From the NCBI GenBank assembly GCA_963681505.1, contig OY811974.1:4637271-4701270 (forward strand): DNA of 64,000 nucleotides, read 5' to 3'. The position numbers and the translations under genes are program-made. This stretch comes from Eunapius fragilis. Taxonomy: Eukaryota; Porifera; Demospongiae; Spongillida; Spongillidae. Every line of letters starts with the position of its first letter. Positions within the stretch are counted from its first letter, which is position 1. Of the stretch, positions 1-10,506 are shown piece by piece. The notes under the pieces are model-generated. The model had not been told where the DNA came from and searched no databases. It saw only the letters and a list, made by a program, of their open reading frames with translations.

Positions 1-638
1 ATCCTGCTACGGCTGTGGAAGATGAATCAGAAGAGGCAGAGCCACCAGCAAAGAAGCCAGCGTGTTCAGAAGAGGAAGATTTCAATTTACTCTTTGGCCA
101 AAAGGAAGATGAAGGTTTAGAGCCAGTAGAAGCTGATGATCTCCTGAAAGTAATTCAAGACGAATTGGAAAGATATCTGAAGACAGCAGAAACGAATTTT
201 AGAAGTGATGATCCATTGCTATGGTGGAGGAATCACGAGTCATGCTTCCCCACCATAGCCAAACTGACGAGGAAATACTTGTCCATTCCTGCTTTTACTG
301 CACCAGCAGAAAGAGTATTTTCTACCGCGAAAAATACTGTTCAAAAGAAGCGGTGGCGCATCCTATCAGAAAGGCTATGTAGATGCATCTTTTTAAGGCA
401 AAATAAAAACCTATTTTAAGGGATTATACTCTTCATTACCGTTCGTGGCGTTCATTTTACCATATCCCCGGCATCCTTGATTTAACCCTTGATTTCTTTC
501 AATTTACCCGTATTTGAAGTCGGTTTAACTCTCGTAAACATGTATGGTAAATATCGCCGCGAAATGAATACATATTAATCGCGATATAAAGATTTAATCG
601 CGATATATCGCATTTCGCGATACATCGCGGCAACACTG
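1..638 (+). mobile_element. hAT transposon, 3' portion with terminal inverted repeat
   Basis: After the transposase stop at 419 there is about 220 bp of noncoding sequence with clustered TCGCGATA-like palindromic motifs (560-630), typical of subterminal transposase-binding repeats. The sequence ...CGCGGCAACACTG ends at 638. Read inward its complement begins CAGTGTTGCCGCG, a hAT-type CAGNG terminus. Immediately outside it the sequence becomes a minisatellite. The 5' end is outside the window, so an 8-bp target duplication could not be checked. Confidence 0.72.
15..419 (+). CDS. hAT-family transposase, C-terminal fragment (dimerisation domain)
   Basis: This is the C-terminal end of a hAT (hobo/Ac/Tam3) cut-and-paste transposase; the N-terminal part lies before the window. 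An acidic linker (residues 1-50) is followed by the conserved hAT dimerisation region: DPLLWWRNH, then FPTIAKLTRKYLSIPA and APAERVFSTA, which are the family's hallmark blocks. A stop codon lies at 417-419. In known hAT elements this domain oligomerises the nuclear transposase and completes the RNase-H-like fold. The visible frame is open, so the copy may be recent. The listed start is only the first ATG in the window, not a real start. Family assignment is firm; activity cannot be judged without the upstream half. Confidence 0.88.
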   Translation: MEDESEEAEPPAKKPACSEEEDFNLLFGQKEDEGLEPVEADDLLKVIQDELERYLKTAETNFRSDDPLLWWRNHESCFPTIAKLTRKYLSIPAFTAPAERVFSTAKNTVQKKRWRILSERLCRCIFLRQNKNLF

Positions 639-775
639 GTGTAGGGGATGGTGGAGGTGTGTGGAAGGGATGGTAAAGGTATGTGTAGGGAATGGTGTAG
701 GTGTAGGGGATGGTGGGGTGTGTGGAGATGGTGGAGATGTCTATGGGACAGGTGGAGGTGTGTAGGGGATGCACA
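639..775. repeat. Degenerate minisatellite (GTGTAGGGGATGGTGGAG units)
   Basis: Imperfect units of GTGTAGGGGATGGTGGAG follow the hAT end. The reverse complement of the same motif (CCACCATCCCCTACACACAC) makes the array at 5206-5572, so the two arrays belong to one minisatellite family in opposite orientation. The hAT element appears to have landed in or beside this array. Confidence 0.8.
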
Positions 776-2715
776 GGAAAAAAAGTTTGTTTTGCTACCC
801 TGAAGTTCTAGAGTAGTTCCATATGATCTGATGTAAATGTTGTTGTAAACCGGTGTAAACTGTGATTTGCTAATGCTTTAAAATTGGTGTTTTACATGGC
901 ATGTATTTTTTACTTTTGTAGTAAAATTTGCTCTACTTTTGCATACTTTGCTACTGTAGTAATTCTGTATTGCAATAGTTTGAGCGACTCACAGGAGCAA
1001 TGCATGTGTGTGAAAATACCACAAATATCGTCACTAGTGCCCCACTTTTACACTGTATAGCACTGTAGTAATTCCTCATTAGTCTGGGAACGAGAATGAG
1101 CAGCCATTAATTAACATTAACAAGTTATAAACTTTATAAAGGAATGAACTTCATCAATGACATTTTCTACACAATTACATCTTCTTTACACAATCCAGCC
1201 GTTTTTTATTTGTACCTCTCTAAGAGTCTGTTTCCAAAATAAATTAGAAGTTCTTGAAGTGTGCAGTTCTTTTTTGATCTAGGAATTCCAAGCCCGTCAA
1301 TCTGAGTAACAATCCCTGTAATGCACACACATGCACTGTGTTGTGAATGCCACCAATGTGATGCAATGAGTACAGCATCGTCATCATCCATTGTATTACT
1401 GGTAGTAAGTTACAAGAAAGTCATGTTATAGGAATGTGAACAGTAACATACCATTTCTTGCTGATTAAGGGTTAGCCAATTTATACTCAGTTCTGTTTTC
1501 ACGTTCTTCATCACTGGTTGACTTTGAAAACAGGTACACGGTAAGCGGTCTAGCAGCAATATCAAAAGTGTGAAGGCCCCCAATTATTTGGTGTGAAGGT
1601 AGTACACACCAAATCAGGTGTGACCTTCATACCAGGTGCAGGGATTTCGCCCAAAAAGCAAAAAAAAACTAAGCATTGGTCAGAATACAAACCCGTGATC
1701 ACCTGTACTACAGCCCTGTACCTAACTCCATAACATCAATGGTTAAATAGCAACGAAGTTATCATTTATCCCACAGTGCCATCCCTTAATAGAAACTAAA
1801 ACTGAGTGACGGTCACACCAAATCGCAGAGTGAATTCACACGCACTCACTCGATATACACCTTGCATTTTGTCTTTTGAATATTTTGGGCCCTAGCCAAT
1901 TCATACTTAGTTGTGTTTTCACGTTCTTCATCACTGCAGGTTGAATTTGAAAAACAGAGACAAGGTAAGTGGCCGGCCATATGCACTTTGCATTTGATGT
2001 TTGCTGTGCATCAATATACTGACTGATAGGTGTAGTGTGCCTTTACACTCACCTCAAATATTCCTGCTCCTTTCTCTGGCTGATCACCCTGTACATGTTT
2101 TCCAGGTAGGTCATCACAGCATGAAAAAATACTGTACCTCTATTGACTGTTGCACGGGTTGAGAGTTGATGCTTCTGCGTGCAGAGAACTTCATTGGAGG
2201 ACGTGACGGGGTCATTTTTTGCATGGTAACAGGTTGACTTGGAGTAGTAGCTCTGGAATATTGGATACTAGAGTTAGTTTGTGAACTAAAAAGCTACTTT
2301 GTAGATTTGTAGAAATCAGATGCCAACTGGGGGAATAAATCTATGAACACTTTGATAATTTACATCCTGGAAATTTACCTGATCACCAGCAAAAGTAGGG
2401 CTAGAATGTGACACCTACAATTAAATGGCATACAAAGCAATCAGCACTTACAGTAATAGCAACTGAAGATGTTGGAGGTGAAAATGGGGACACCTGCAGA
2501 AATCAGTAGAGAGATAAACATGTACTTACAATGAGACACAAGTGATACGCAAACAAATATACGCCAAAGAAAAAAATGGTACTGGTTTAGAGCGCTTCCT
2601 GTTGTTCAGCACAACTCTAACTTGTTCAGATGCCTTCAAATCATCGAGGAACAGAAGACAATTTGTCTCCGAAAACAAATGTCTCGTAATACGCAGTTAC
2701 TTTATTATTTTCTGC
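776..2715. other. Noncoding AT-rich stretch with a diverged ~77-bp duplication
   Basis: No convincing gene. A segment at 1473-1549 recurs, diverged, at 1893-1973; both contain TTTTCACGTTCTTCATCACT and end with GGTAAG. A short palindromic motif built on GGTGTGAAGGTAGTACACACC lies near 1590-1615. Small ORFs in this stretch have no recognisable domains. Confidence 0.6.
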
Positions 2716-2717
2716 CA

Positions 2718-3045
2718 CAGAGCCTCAAACACCCACACACAAGCCTTTGACACCCACACACACTACAAGCTTTCGACACCTACCAACACACACCCTAGAA
2801 ACCTCAACACCCACACCCTACAAGCCTTCCAAACCCAAACACACCTGCAAGCTTCCAACACTCACACACAAACCTTTGACACACACACACAACCTTTGAC
2901 ACCAACACACACAAACCTTCGACACCCACACACTCTACAATCCTCCAACACGAAACCCTATAAGCCTCAATACTCGCAAACCCACACACACCCTCCTCCA
3001 AAAAGCCGCAATACTCGAACACAACCTAAAACACTCCCTGACTAT
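2718..3045. repeat. Degenerate CACACA-rich minisatellite
   Basis: Loose repeats of about 20-28 bp of the form ACACCCACACACAAGCCTTC run through the stretch. They create a low-complexity open frame (residues such as NTHTQAFDTHT) on the plus strand. The periodicity is irregular and I see no domain, so this is a tandem repeat rather than a gene. Confidence 0.75.
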
Positions 3046-4002
3046 TAAACACACCATCCACAATTCATCAACGACGAGGGTGCGGATTCAAACAGGAAAC
3101 AGCACGCGCGCATCAATTAGAACAACATACCTCGTAGCTGCTGTAAGGTTTTTCGTTCACTAGCGTAAGAAAACCATACTTTTTATTACAAGAAACATTA
3201 GAAAGGTCCACTTACTTCTTATTCCGCCTGAAGAAATGGATGTTTGTTTCTCTGCTAAAGTAGTTCCATAATGCGTATTTTGTACACGCACGCGACAGAG
3301 ACAAAACCAGCGATCGTGACCAAACACGAGTATCAAAATATGCCGGGGAGTGTACACTAATGGTTGAATGTTACTTGCCTATACACATTTTGCTTTCTTC
3401 TGCTCCTATATGCCAGTCGACGCTCGCTCGTTAAAAATGAAAAAAATTTACGGCCGTAAGGGTGCGTATTTGCGGATAATTAATCTGGCCGGAATCGCCC
3501 TTTAATATTTTTCTGGACAAAATGACGGCTCGGACAATATTAAGGCACAGAAGCAAATTTATATCATCTTACCATTTTGATACGAGCAAACTGTGTGCTC
3601 CTCCTCCACTCCCTTGCCACCCCGCCCATCCTAGATTTTTAATTCGAAGTAGTTCCCGCTTAACAGTACGACCTTAGCGCCTGCGCAGATGCATGTTGGG
3701 TCGCGCCCAACGATTTGAATTGTGTGTCTGCGAACGAGGCTAAGGATAAGACTTTCTCACGTGATTGTATTTCGACATTCGTGGTAAATCATCATTTACA
3801 TCAGAATGCAATTGTTTCAACGCCAGTTACAATGGTCTTCAATGCGTTCTTTGACATTTTGTAGCAATAGCTGGATATTTGCAGCATTTAAAAAAACAGC
3901 GATATACAGCTAGTGCAAAGTAATGTAAGACTGCTGTATAATTATTACTGCAGTTGTAAACCGTGGTGTTCTTCTGTAGTATTCCTAACTTTTTTCCCTG
4001 TG
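3046..4002. other. Noncoding, no gene seen
   Basis: Unique-looking sequence. A more GC-rich patch at about 3590-3740 (TGCGCAGATGCATG, CGCGCCCAACG) could be promoter-like, but no adjoining gene supports that. Nothing else was recognised. Confidence 0.4.
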
Positions 4003-4388
4003 AATATGGCGGATGGGTGATGCATATACTGTGTGGCATATGTGCTTAAGTTTGTACTTTACTATGTTATGTGGATCCATCCTCATCCTTTACTCCTCCC
4101 CTCCACATCCTTCTCGCCTCCCCTCCATATCTTTCCCCCTCTCCTTCTCCCCTCCCCTCCATATCCTTCACCCCTCAACATCCTTCACCCCTCCTTGGGC
4201 CCTACAGGTGGATTTCACCACTTTCCTGACCATGACACTCAGACAGGGGAAGATCTCAAAGTGATTGGTGTGTCAACCCTTGGGGCATGAAGGAAGCTCC
4301 AGATAGCCATCTCAGGTGTGGTGTGCTCCATTTGGATTTTTGAAATGCCTACTTCCATACCATATGCTATGCATGCACACACACGCGC

Positions 4389-4482
<94 letters not shown>

Positions 4483-5213
4483 CGAGACAGAGGTTATAGC
4501 CTCAGCCTCCCTCCATCGTTACGTCAAGGGGGTTCTGTCCACAGCAGCTGCCTCCCACCTCTTCCCGGGTAATGTCCAGGGTCGCATGGCAATCTTGGGC
4601 GGTATGCGTGGGGCCAGCCAATGTATGAAGATGGGAACACCATGGCCACCAAAAACTGATGCCCACGTCAACATTGACATATAATGCCCCTGTCACCTTT
4701 TTGACTCCACCCTAACCACGCCATGCCCCTTTTTGTAATGGAACTGAATCATCGTCAATGCTGTCCTTTTTTTAAGTTTGCTTCAATTTAGTTTCATGAT
4801 TGCAGTGTGTCATTACAATACATTTAGTTTACACATTGTAGTTATACGTACAGTTGCTATGGGTACAAATCACCATATTCAAATTAATATTGGCATGTTT
4901 CTTGGAGGGAGAAGGATGTGAGGGGAGGGGAGGGGTGAAGGATGTGAAGAGGAGGGGTGAAGGATGTGGAGGGGAGGGCTGATGGATGTGGAGGGGAGGG
5001 TGAATGATGTAGAGGGGAGGGGTGAAGGATGTGGAGGGGAGGGGTGAAGGATGTGGAGGGGAGGGCTGACGGATGTGGAGGAGAGGAGGTTGAAGGATGT
5101 GGAGGGGAGGAGTAAAGGATGAGGATGGATCCACATAACATGGTGAAGTACAAAGCACATATGCCACACAGATATATGCATCACCCAACACATGTGCACA
5201 TCCGCCATCCCCT
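4003..5213. repeat. Large inverted repeat with purine/pyrimidine minisatellite arms
   Basis: The arm at about 4003-4200 (GGGTGATGCATATACTGTGTGGC..., then CTCCCCTCCACATCCTTC repeats) is the inverse of the arm at about 4890-5213 (GAAGGATGTGGAGGGGAG repeats, then GCCACACAGATATATGCATCACCC). The arms enclose about 690 bp containing a CA microsatellite. The outer 100 bp of each arm match well and the minisatellite parts differ in length, as expected from copy-number drift. It may be a foldback element or an inverted duplication; no target duplication was identified. Confidence 0.7.
4375..4481. repeat. (CA)n microsatellite
   Basis: An almost uninterrupted CA/AC dinucleotide run of about 105 bp. It produces spurious HTHTHT and CVCVCV open frames on the two strands. 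Confidence 0.97.
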
Positions 5214-5572
5214 ACACACCTCTACCTATCCCAGACATCTCCACCATCTCCTCCACACACCCCACCATCCCTACACACACCTCTACCACCCCTTCCACAC
5301 ACCTCCACCATCCCCTACACACTTCCACTATCCCATACACACACCTCCACTATCCCCTACACACACCTCCACTATCCCCTACACACACCTCCACCATCCC
5401 CTACGCACACCTCCACTATCCCTACACACACCTCCACCATCCCATACACACACTTCCACTATCCCTTACACACACCTCCACCATCCCCTACACACACCTC
5501 CACCATCCCCTACACACACCTCCACTATCCCCTACACACACCTCCACCATCCCCTACACACACCTCCACCAT
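5206..5572. repeat. 22-bp minisatellite (CACCATCCCCTACACACACCTC)
   Basis: About 16 tandem units of CCACCATCCCCTACACAC-ACCT with small variants. This is the inverse-oriented relative of the array at 639-775. All reading frames through it are artefacts of the repeat. Confidence 0.9.
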
Positions 5573-5639
5573 TTGTCTGCCTGCCTGCCGTATATATCGC
5601 TCCAATAACTACTTCCGTTGTCCGACATCCGGTCCGGGG

Positions 5640-5790
5640 CAACGCCCAAAAACGTTTTGCTCCAAAAACGTTTTGCGCCAAAAACATTTTGTGCCAAATC
5701 CGACATACGCTTTGCGCCAAATCCGACATACGCTTTGCGCGACATACGCTTTGCGCCAAATCCGATTTGGTTTTACGCCAAATCGGATGT
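5640..5790. repeat. Short tandem repeats of TTTTGCGCCAAA / GACATACGCTTTGCGCC
   Basis: Two interleaved short motifs recur: AAAACGTTTTGCGCC (three copies, about 15 bp apart) and CGACATACGCTTTGCGCC (three copies, about 18-24 bp apart). They lie just inside the conserved 59-bp Helitron-like terminus at 5792-5850. Confidence 0.75.
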
Positions 5791-5791
5791 C

Positions 5792-5850
5792 TAATGACAT
5801 TCATCATTCCTCAATCAATCCTATATTGAACCTGCTGACGCAGGTTCAGA
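5792..5850 (-). mobile_element. Helitron-like 5' terminus (copy A)
   Basis: A 59-bp segment is nearly identical to 7960-8018 and 19984-20042. Read on the minus strand it begins TCTGAACCTGCGTCAG and contains a perfect 8-bp hairpin (GAACCTGC/GCAGGTTC). The preceding minus-strand base is A, as expected for Helitron A^T insertion. Unlike the other two copies, the interior beyond the 59 bp is different sequence, so this belongs to another subfamily or is a truncated copy. Its other end was not found. Confidence 0.6.
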
Positions 5851-6065
5851 TATGAAATTATTCATGTGGTTGTATCAGGAAAGTTTCGCAGTATAATGTG
5901 TATAGGTGTACACAAATTAGTCCTATGTAGGAAAACAATGTTCATTGCAAAAGAATCATGCAAATTCAATCACTTGTGTATCAAAAAACAGCAACAATGC
6001 AAGTACATAATTAATGGTCATGTTGTCTCAGTAATCCACCATCTCAGGGCAGACTGCTGCTTTAG

Positions 6066-6705
6066 GTTTTGTCGTTTTACTCCTTCACTCCTACTGCACT
6101 TCTTCCTCTACTTGCACTTCCTCTCCCTCTACTTGCACTTCCTCTATCTCTACTTGCACTTCCTCTACCTCTACTTGCACTTCCTCTACCTCTACTTGCA
6201 TTTCCTATACCTCTACTTGCACTTTCTCTACCTCTACTTGCGCTTCCTCTACCTCTACTTGCACTTCCTCTAGCTACTTCTGCTTGCACTTCCTCTACCT
6301 CTACTTGCACTTCCTCTACCTCTACTTGCACTTCCTCTACCTCTACCTGCACTTCCTCTACCTCTACTTGCACTTCCTCTACCTCTACTTGCGCTTCCTC
6401 TACCTCTACTTGCACTTCCTCTACCTCTACTTGCACTTCCTCTACCTCTACCTGCACTTCCTCTACCTCTACTTGCACTTCCTCTACCTCTACTTGCGCT
6501 TCCTCTACCTCTACTTGCACTTCCTCTACCTCTACTTGCGCTTCCTCTACCTCTACTTGCGCTTCCTCTACCTCTACCTGCACTTCCTCTACCTCTACTT
6601 GCACTTCCTCTACCTCTACTTGCACTTCCTCTATCTCTATTTGCACTTCCTCTACCTCTACTTGCACTTCCTCTACCTCTACTTGCACTTCCTCTACCAT
6701 GTCTC
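6066..6705. repeat. 21-bp minisatellite (CTCTACTTGCACTTCCTCTAC)
   Basis: About 30 tandem copies of a 21-bp unit with few changes (GCA/GCG, TAC/TAT). Since 21 is a multiple of three, several frames stay open on both strands, including a minus-strand frame encoding VEEVQVE heptads flanked by GSASRGR units (6077-6820). A real acidic coiled-coil protein is possible but unsupported by introns or homology. I annotate only the repeat. A shorter related array (CTCCACTATTCGTACCTC) follows at 6706-6830. Confidence 0.9.
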
Positions 6706-7111
6706 CACTACTCACGCTTTCACTATTTGCACCTTCAGTGCTTGCACCTCCACTATTCGTACCTCCACCATATGTGCCTCCACTATTCGAGCCTTCAGTG
6801 CTTGTGCCTCCACTGTCCACACATCCTCTTGCTCTGCATACACATATACCTCCTCATCTTTCCATAAAAACCTGTCACATGCACGGCAAAGTTTTCTTTG
6901 TTTTTTTCTAATGTGGTTTATTTGTCAGATAACTAAATCAATAATTTGAATTTTTATTGACCATTAATTAATTATCTGTTGTGTACTCAGATATTGATTT
7001 TTGAATGACAAATGTGATTACTTACAAAGATAAGGTGGCATCATCAGCATACCATGCATGCTACACATTATCTGCAATGTGTCGTATGAGTGGTAGTATA
7101 GCTAATGCATA

Positions 7112-7406
7112 CAAGTAAATAAAAACATTCTCTAACGAGAAAGTTGGTGGGCATATAGGATTGACAATGTTGGTGTAAAAAGCACGGAAACAAGTGTGAC
7201 AGAAATGTTACTGGAAAATTGAAATAGGCCTATATTTAGCCCAGTCACATTTAGGCAGCGCACGCCTGAGAAAATGGGCTAAAAATATGCCTATTTCAAT
7301 TTTCCAGTAACATTTCTGTCACACTTGTTTCCGTGCTTTTTACACCAACATTGTCAATCCTATATGCCCACCAACTTTCTCGTTAGAGAATGTTTTTATT
7401 TACTTG
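7112..7406. repeat. 295-bp terminal palindrome of the Helitron-like element
   Basis: Two arms of about 131 bp, almost perfectly complementary (CAAGTAAATAAAAAC... against ...GTTTTTATTTACTTG), flank a ~31-nt loop containing GGCAGCGCACGCC. The outer tip coincides with the element's 3' insertion boundary. A near-identical palindrome of the same length lies at 16573-16867, and a diverged relative at 37309-37500. Confidence 0.92.
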
Positions 7407-8018
7407 TTTCATAAGTTTTTTTTTCGTTTTTTTTCTCCGTGTCAAAGAACGTATAAACTTTTACAATAAGACTTTAATAATTAAAGTAATAAATTATAGA
7501 ACACATAGTTAATTAATAAGGATAAGTATAATTGTTTGTATTCAAAAAATTATACATTTTATTAAGAACTTGCTAGAACTTGCTAGATGGCCACAGAACT
7601 TGCAACAAAATAGAGTATTTCTCGCTGTAGTTTCTTTCTAGATGTGATATGTGTCCAAATGACATGCTAGGATAACGTGCCGGTAAATTCTGAAGAGATT
7701 GGTACTATTGTCGTTCTTTAAAACCGTTCGTAGCTCGAGTTATACCTTCCTAAGGAAGACGACGACGACGACGACGACGACGACGAACAATTTTTTTGGG
7801 AATGGGCACGAGAAGCAGGTTCTTTGTTTGTCTGGAAGCGCATAGTTTAATGACATGAAACTAGCATGAAAACGTAGATCTTGGTGTTGTCGTTCGATTG
7901 CTGCAACGAGATAAGTGATCCGTTTCTCCATTGTCCCTCCCGACGCGATTTAAAAATTTTAATGACATTCATCATTCCTCAATCAATCCTATATTGAACC
8001 TGCTGACGCAGGTTCAGA
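7112..8018 (-). mobile_element. Non-autonomous Helitron-like element (907 bp) inserted in an RT pseudogene
   Basis: Both ends are fixed by the interrupted RT frame. On the minus strand the element starts TCTGAACCTGCG with an 8-bp hairpin and ends TTTATTTACTTG. It shares its first ~340 bp (with a GAC trinucleotide run near 7757-7785) and its last 295 bp with the 3,470-bp element at 16573-20042, but lacks that copy's protein-coding interior. No target duplication is visible, and the flanks join as CCCATG|TATGCA. The lack of duplication and the TC start fit a Helitron. The 3' end CTTG is not the canonical CTRR, and the 3' terminal structure is a 295-bp palindrome rather than a 16-20 nt hairpin. 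Confidence 0.7.
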
Positions 8019-8426
8019 CATGGGCATAGCCAAGGGATCACCCTAAGTGTTGATGATGACTGTTGCAATGGAAGGACATAAATATCTGATGTTATGAAGA
8101 GCTGCCTGTCGATTGAGTAGATTAGTAAATGCATTGATGGCATCAACCAGGAGAACAGCATCTGAACCTTCATCATGAAAAGCAAGGTTCATGCCATGTA
8201 TAGCAGCTTCCGCCCCAGCCATCTGACCAGCACAGAGCTGGAGCGAGCCTGCTGCTTCCTGAATGTCTTTTCTGGTGACATGTAGAATGGCCTTGGCAAT
8301 AATCCGTCTGGCGGCTTCACCAATTCCTATTGGTCTCACTCCTAGTTAAATAGTATAATTTCCAATGATATGTACGTACGTACGTCCGTATGTCCGCGTA
8401 ACTTATTTATATACTCGGCCCAGCGG

Positions 8427-8468
8427 CTATTGGTTGCTAGGTATGTATGCATACCTAGCAACCAATAG
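8427..8468. repeat. 42-bp perfect palindrome
   Basis: CTATTGGTTGCTAGGTATG and its exact reverse complement (19-bp arms) are separated by TATG. It is probably the core of a small foldback MITE; the remnant's outer limits are unclear. Confidence 0.85.
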
Positions 8469-8469
8469 G

Positions 8470-9238
8470 AACGACCACCTCCCACACAAAAGTACATAAT
8501 GACATGCATAGTTGCACCTTTCTCCCCAACCACTCTCCAAGAGCTGCAATCATAACATCCACCGATACACCCAGATTCCTCCATCCCTGACTTCGTAAAA
8601 CCATCCCAATCTATCTCTGTAGATAAGGAAGAAGTCACCCAGAGCTATTCTATCCTTCCCTGCAGGGTCATCCGGTGGCCCTGATGGTCTCAGGCCTTAG
8701 CATCTTGTATTCAGCCTTTCCTGTCATCTGTCATGGGACATCTGATGCCAATAAATGGTTAAGTGGACCCCTAGTTGTAGAGACTTGTGAGTTGTGAAGT
8801 GTTGCAAGTGCCATCTGGGCCTTGTAGCAGAGTTGAGGAACCAGATACTGCAACCAGCAGCCTTTATCTATATCTTCATTAGACGTCACTACTAAGTAGG
8901 CCTCAATGTCATCCTTATCACTCCATGCATGGCACCAATTTATCATTTATAGATCTCGTTTTGGACTTATACGCCTTTTGACTTTTGTGTATCTTTTAGC
9001 TTCATGAGGGACTCCATATGCGTCTGGATCATTTCCTATTCTTCTTCTCTCCCCCTGCGGTCATCTGTAAGTAGTTTCAACATACTTCATAATTCCTCTT
9101 ATAATTACGCTATCCCATCCCTGCCTGTGACGGAGCCAGCGGTAGCGACCATCCTCTGTGCACTATTTCGTTGAGTAATACAATTCTCAAATTGGCTACA
9201 CTCGTATAATCAAAGGAAAGAACAACTCTGCCATCAAT
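8470..9238. other. Noncoding, no gene recognised
   Basis: Contains short minus-strand open frames (8731-8946 is the longest) without recognisable domains. They may be degraded retroelement sequence given the RT remnant next door, but nothing shows this. Confidence 0.4.
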
Positions 9239-9254
9239 TATACATGTTACGGCT

Positions 9255-9420
9255 CGATTTGAAATTGGCCCGCTTAAAAACAGGTTAGCTGCCTGCTTTA
9301 AACCGGGCCAGCCGGTTTTAAAGCGGGCCAATAGCTGGCTTTAAAACAGTCCATTCAGCCGGCTTTAAAGTGAGTCGCATAGCCCACTTCTTAATCCAGC
9401 TATCGGACCTGTTTTAAATA
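9255..9420. repeat. Subterminal repeats GGCTTTAAAGCGGGCC
   Basis: Four to five degenerate units of about 33 bp built on GGCTTTAAAGCGGGCCAATAGC. Diverged copies near the opposite end of the element (about 11610-11715) suggest transposase-binding subterminal repeats. Confidence 0.65.
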
Positions 9421-10015
9421 ACAAGCAAAAAATGATCATATACAAGCATAATCTATTATTATTATCATTAATTCATAGCGCTGTATAGTGGTTGCAGTTG
9501 ATAATAATGTAATATGAAATCAATGCAAAGGACTGTCAAAGAGTGAATTAGCAATTGGAACATTTGCACATGGTTTTAGGTTCTATTTTGAGCTGTATAC
9601 ATTTGTAGTGGAACCATTTGTCACATACTTCATGCATACTCTATCATGTTGCTATCATAACACTCTGGTAGATAGCACTGGCAATGCAGCAAGGTGGTGA
9701 ATTCTTTCCTCAAGCTTCGAGCTTCTCTTGATTCATTGGTGTTTGATGCGGCTAGGAAAGGGGTAAAAGATTCATCAAAGCAATCAATCACTAATCAAAT
9801 GTTATTTCAGCTACATTGTTCCTCGCAGCTGCATGGAATGCAAATGCTAAGCTCATCACACCACAGACTGTTGAACCACGTTGCTGCTGAACAGGAAGGA
9901 CAGTGTCTGATATTCCATTTCCCTTGTCAGCATTTCGAAAATTACAGATATTAGCATTTCGATGCTTTGTGATAGATGTTCTGGAAGTAAAGAGTTACGT
10001 TACCATTTGAAAACC

Positions 10016-10123
10016 ATATGGTAACCCAATGTCCTCGTTCGTGATCAAATAATATGGTAACCCAATGTCCTCGTTTGTGATCATATCATATGGTAACCCA
10101 ATGTCCTCGTTTATGATCATATA
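10016..10123. repeat. 36-bp tandem repeat, three copies
   Basis: Three consecutive 36-bp units beginning ATATGGTAACCCAATGTC and ending near GTGATCAAATA, with one to three differences between units. The array is intronic or downstream of the integrase pseudogene inside the Ginger-like element. Confidence 0.93.
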
Positions 10124-10506
10124 ATATGATATCTGGGTTGCTGTCAAAAAATTAGAGCATATAAATCAATATTTATTTATCTGTCAATAATTTCAATCTG
10201 TATTTACCTTCACCTCTTCCATCAACTGGAGAAAATCCTTCCGCTGTACCACCCTGTTCCAGGAGAATTGATTGAATCCAATGAAGCAATATCTTATGAG
10301 CAGTCAAGGATGTGTTTTTCATTCAAGCACTGTTTTGCTTCCAAGGCTAACCTATCATTTTGCATGAGATCCAATGATTTGAGTCAGGGCACCTGTATTC
10401 AAAAATATAAAACATTGTAGTATGATTAATTATACAAATTAATGCATATGACTCTTGAAAGTAGTTTGGCCAAGGAGTGGAGATATTTTTGTTTTGCCAT
10501 TGCTAA

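Larger units (their letters stand above)
6990..8345 (-). pseudogene. Reverse transcriptase pseudogene, split by a Helitron-like insertion
   Basis: Minus-strand fragment of a retrotransposon reverse transcriptase. The 8345-8043 part reads [16 protein letters not shown], then [12 protein letters not shown] (the first catalytic Asp region) and [12 protein letters not shown], where a stop falls. A short deletion follows, then GDPLAMPM up to base 8019. The frame resumes on the far side of the insertion at 7111 with YALAILPLIRHI and WYADDA, the catalytic YADD-type box. Removing 7112-8018 rejoins the reading frame exactly, apart from older stop codons. The protein is therefore a dead, partial copy that predates the insertion. 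The RT family is clear; the clade (LINE-like or other) is not. Confidence 0.75.

Noticed and set aside
3160..3357. Small minus-strand ORF of 65 codons, and many other ORFs of 60-90 codons
   Set aside because: Lengths expected by chance in 64 kb, and no recognisable motifs, splice context or composition.
4239..4684. HTHTHT / CVCVCV frames
   Set aside because: Translated CA microsatellite.
6077..6820. Minus-strand frame with VEEVQVE heptads, looking like an acidic coiled-coil protein
   Set aside because: The 21-bp repeat keeps several frames open on both strands. No introns, promoter or flanking domain favour one of them.
7112..7406. The 295-bp palindrome as a free-standing MITE
   Set aside because: Its outer tip coincides with the insertion boundary of a longer element in two places, and the RT and YqaJ frames are restored only when the longer element is removed.
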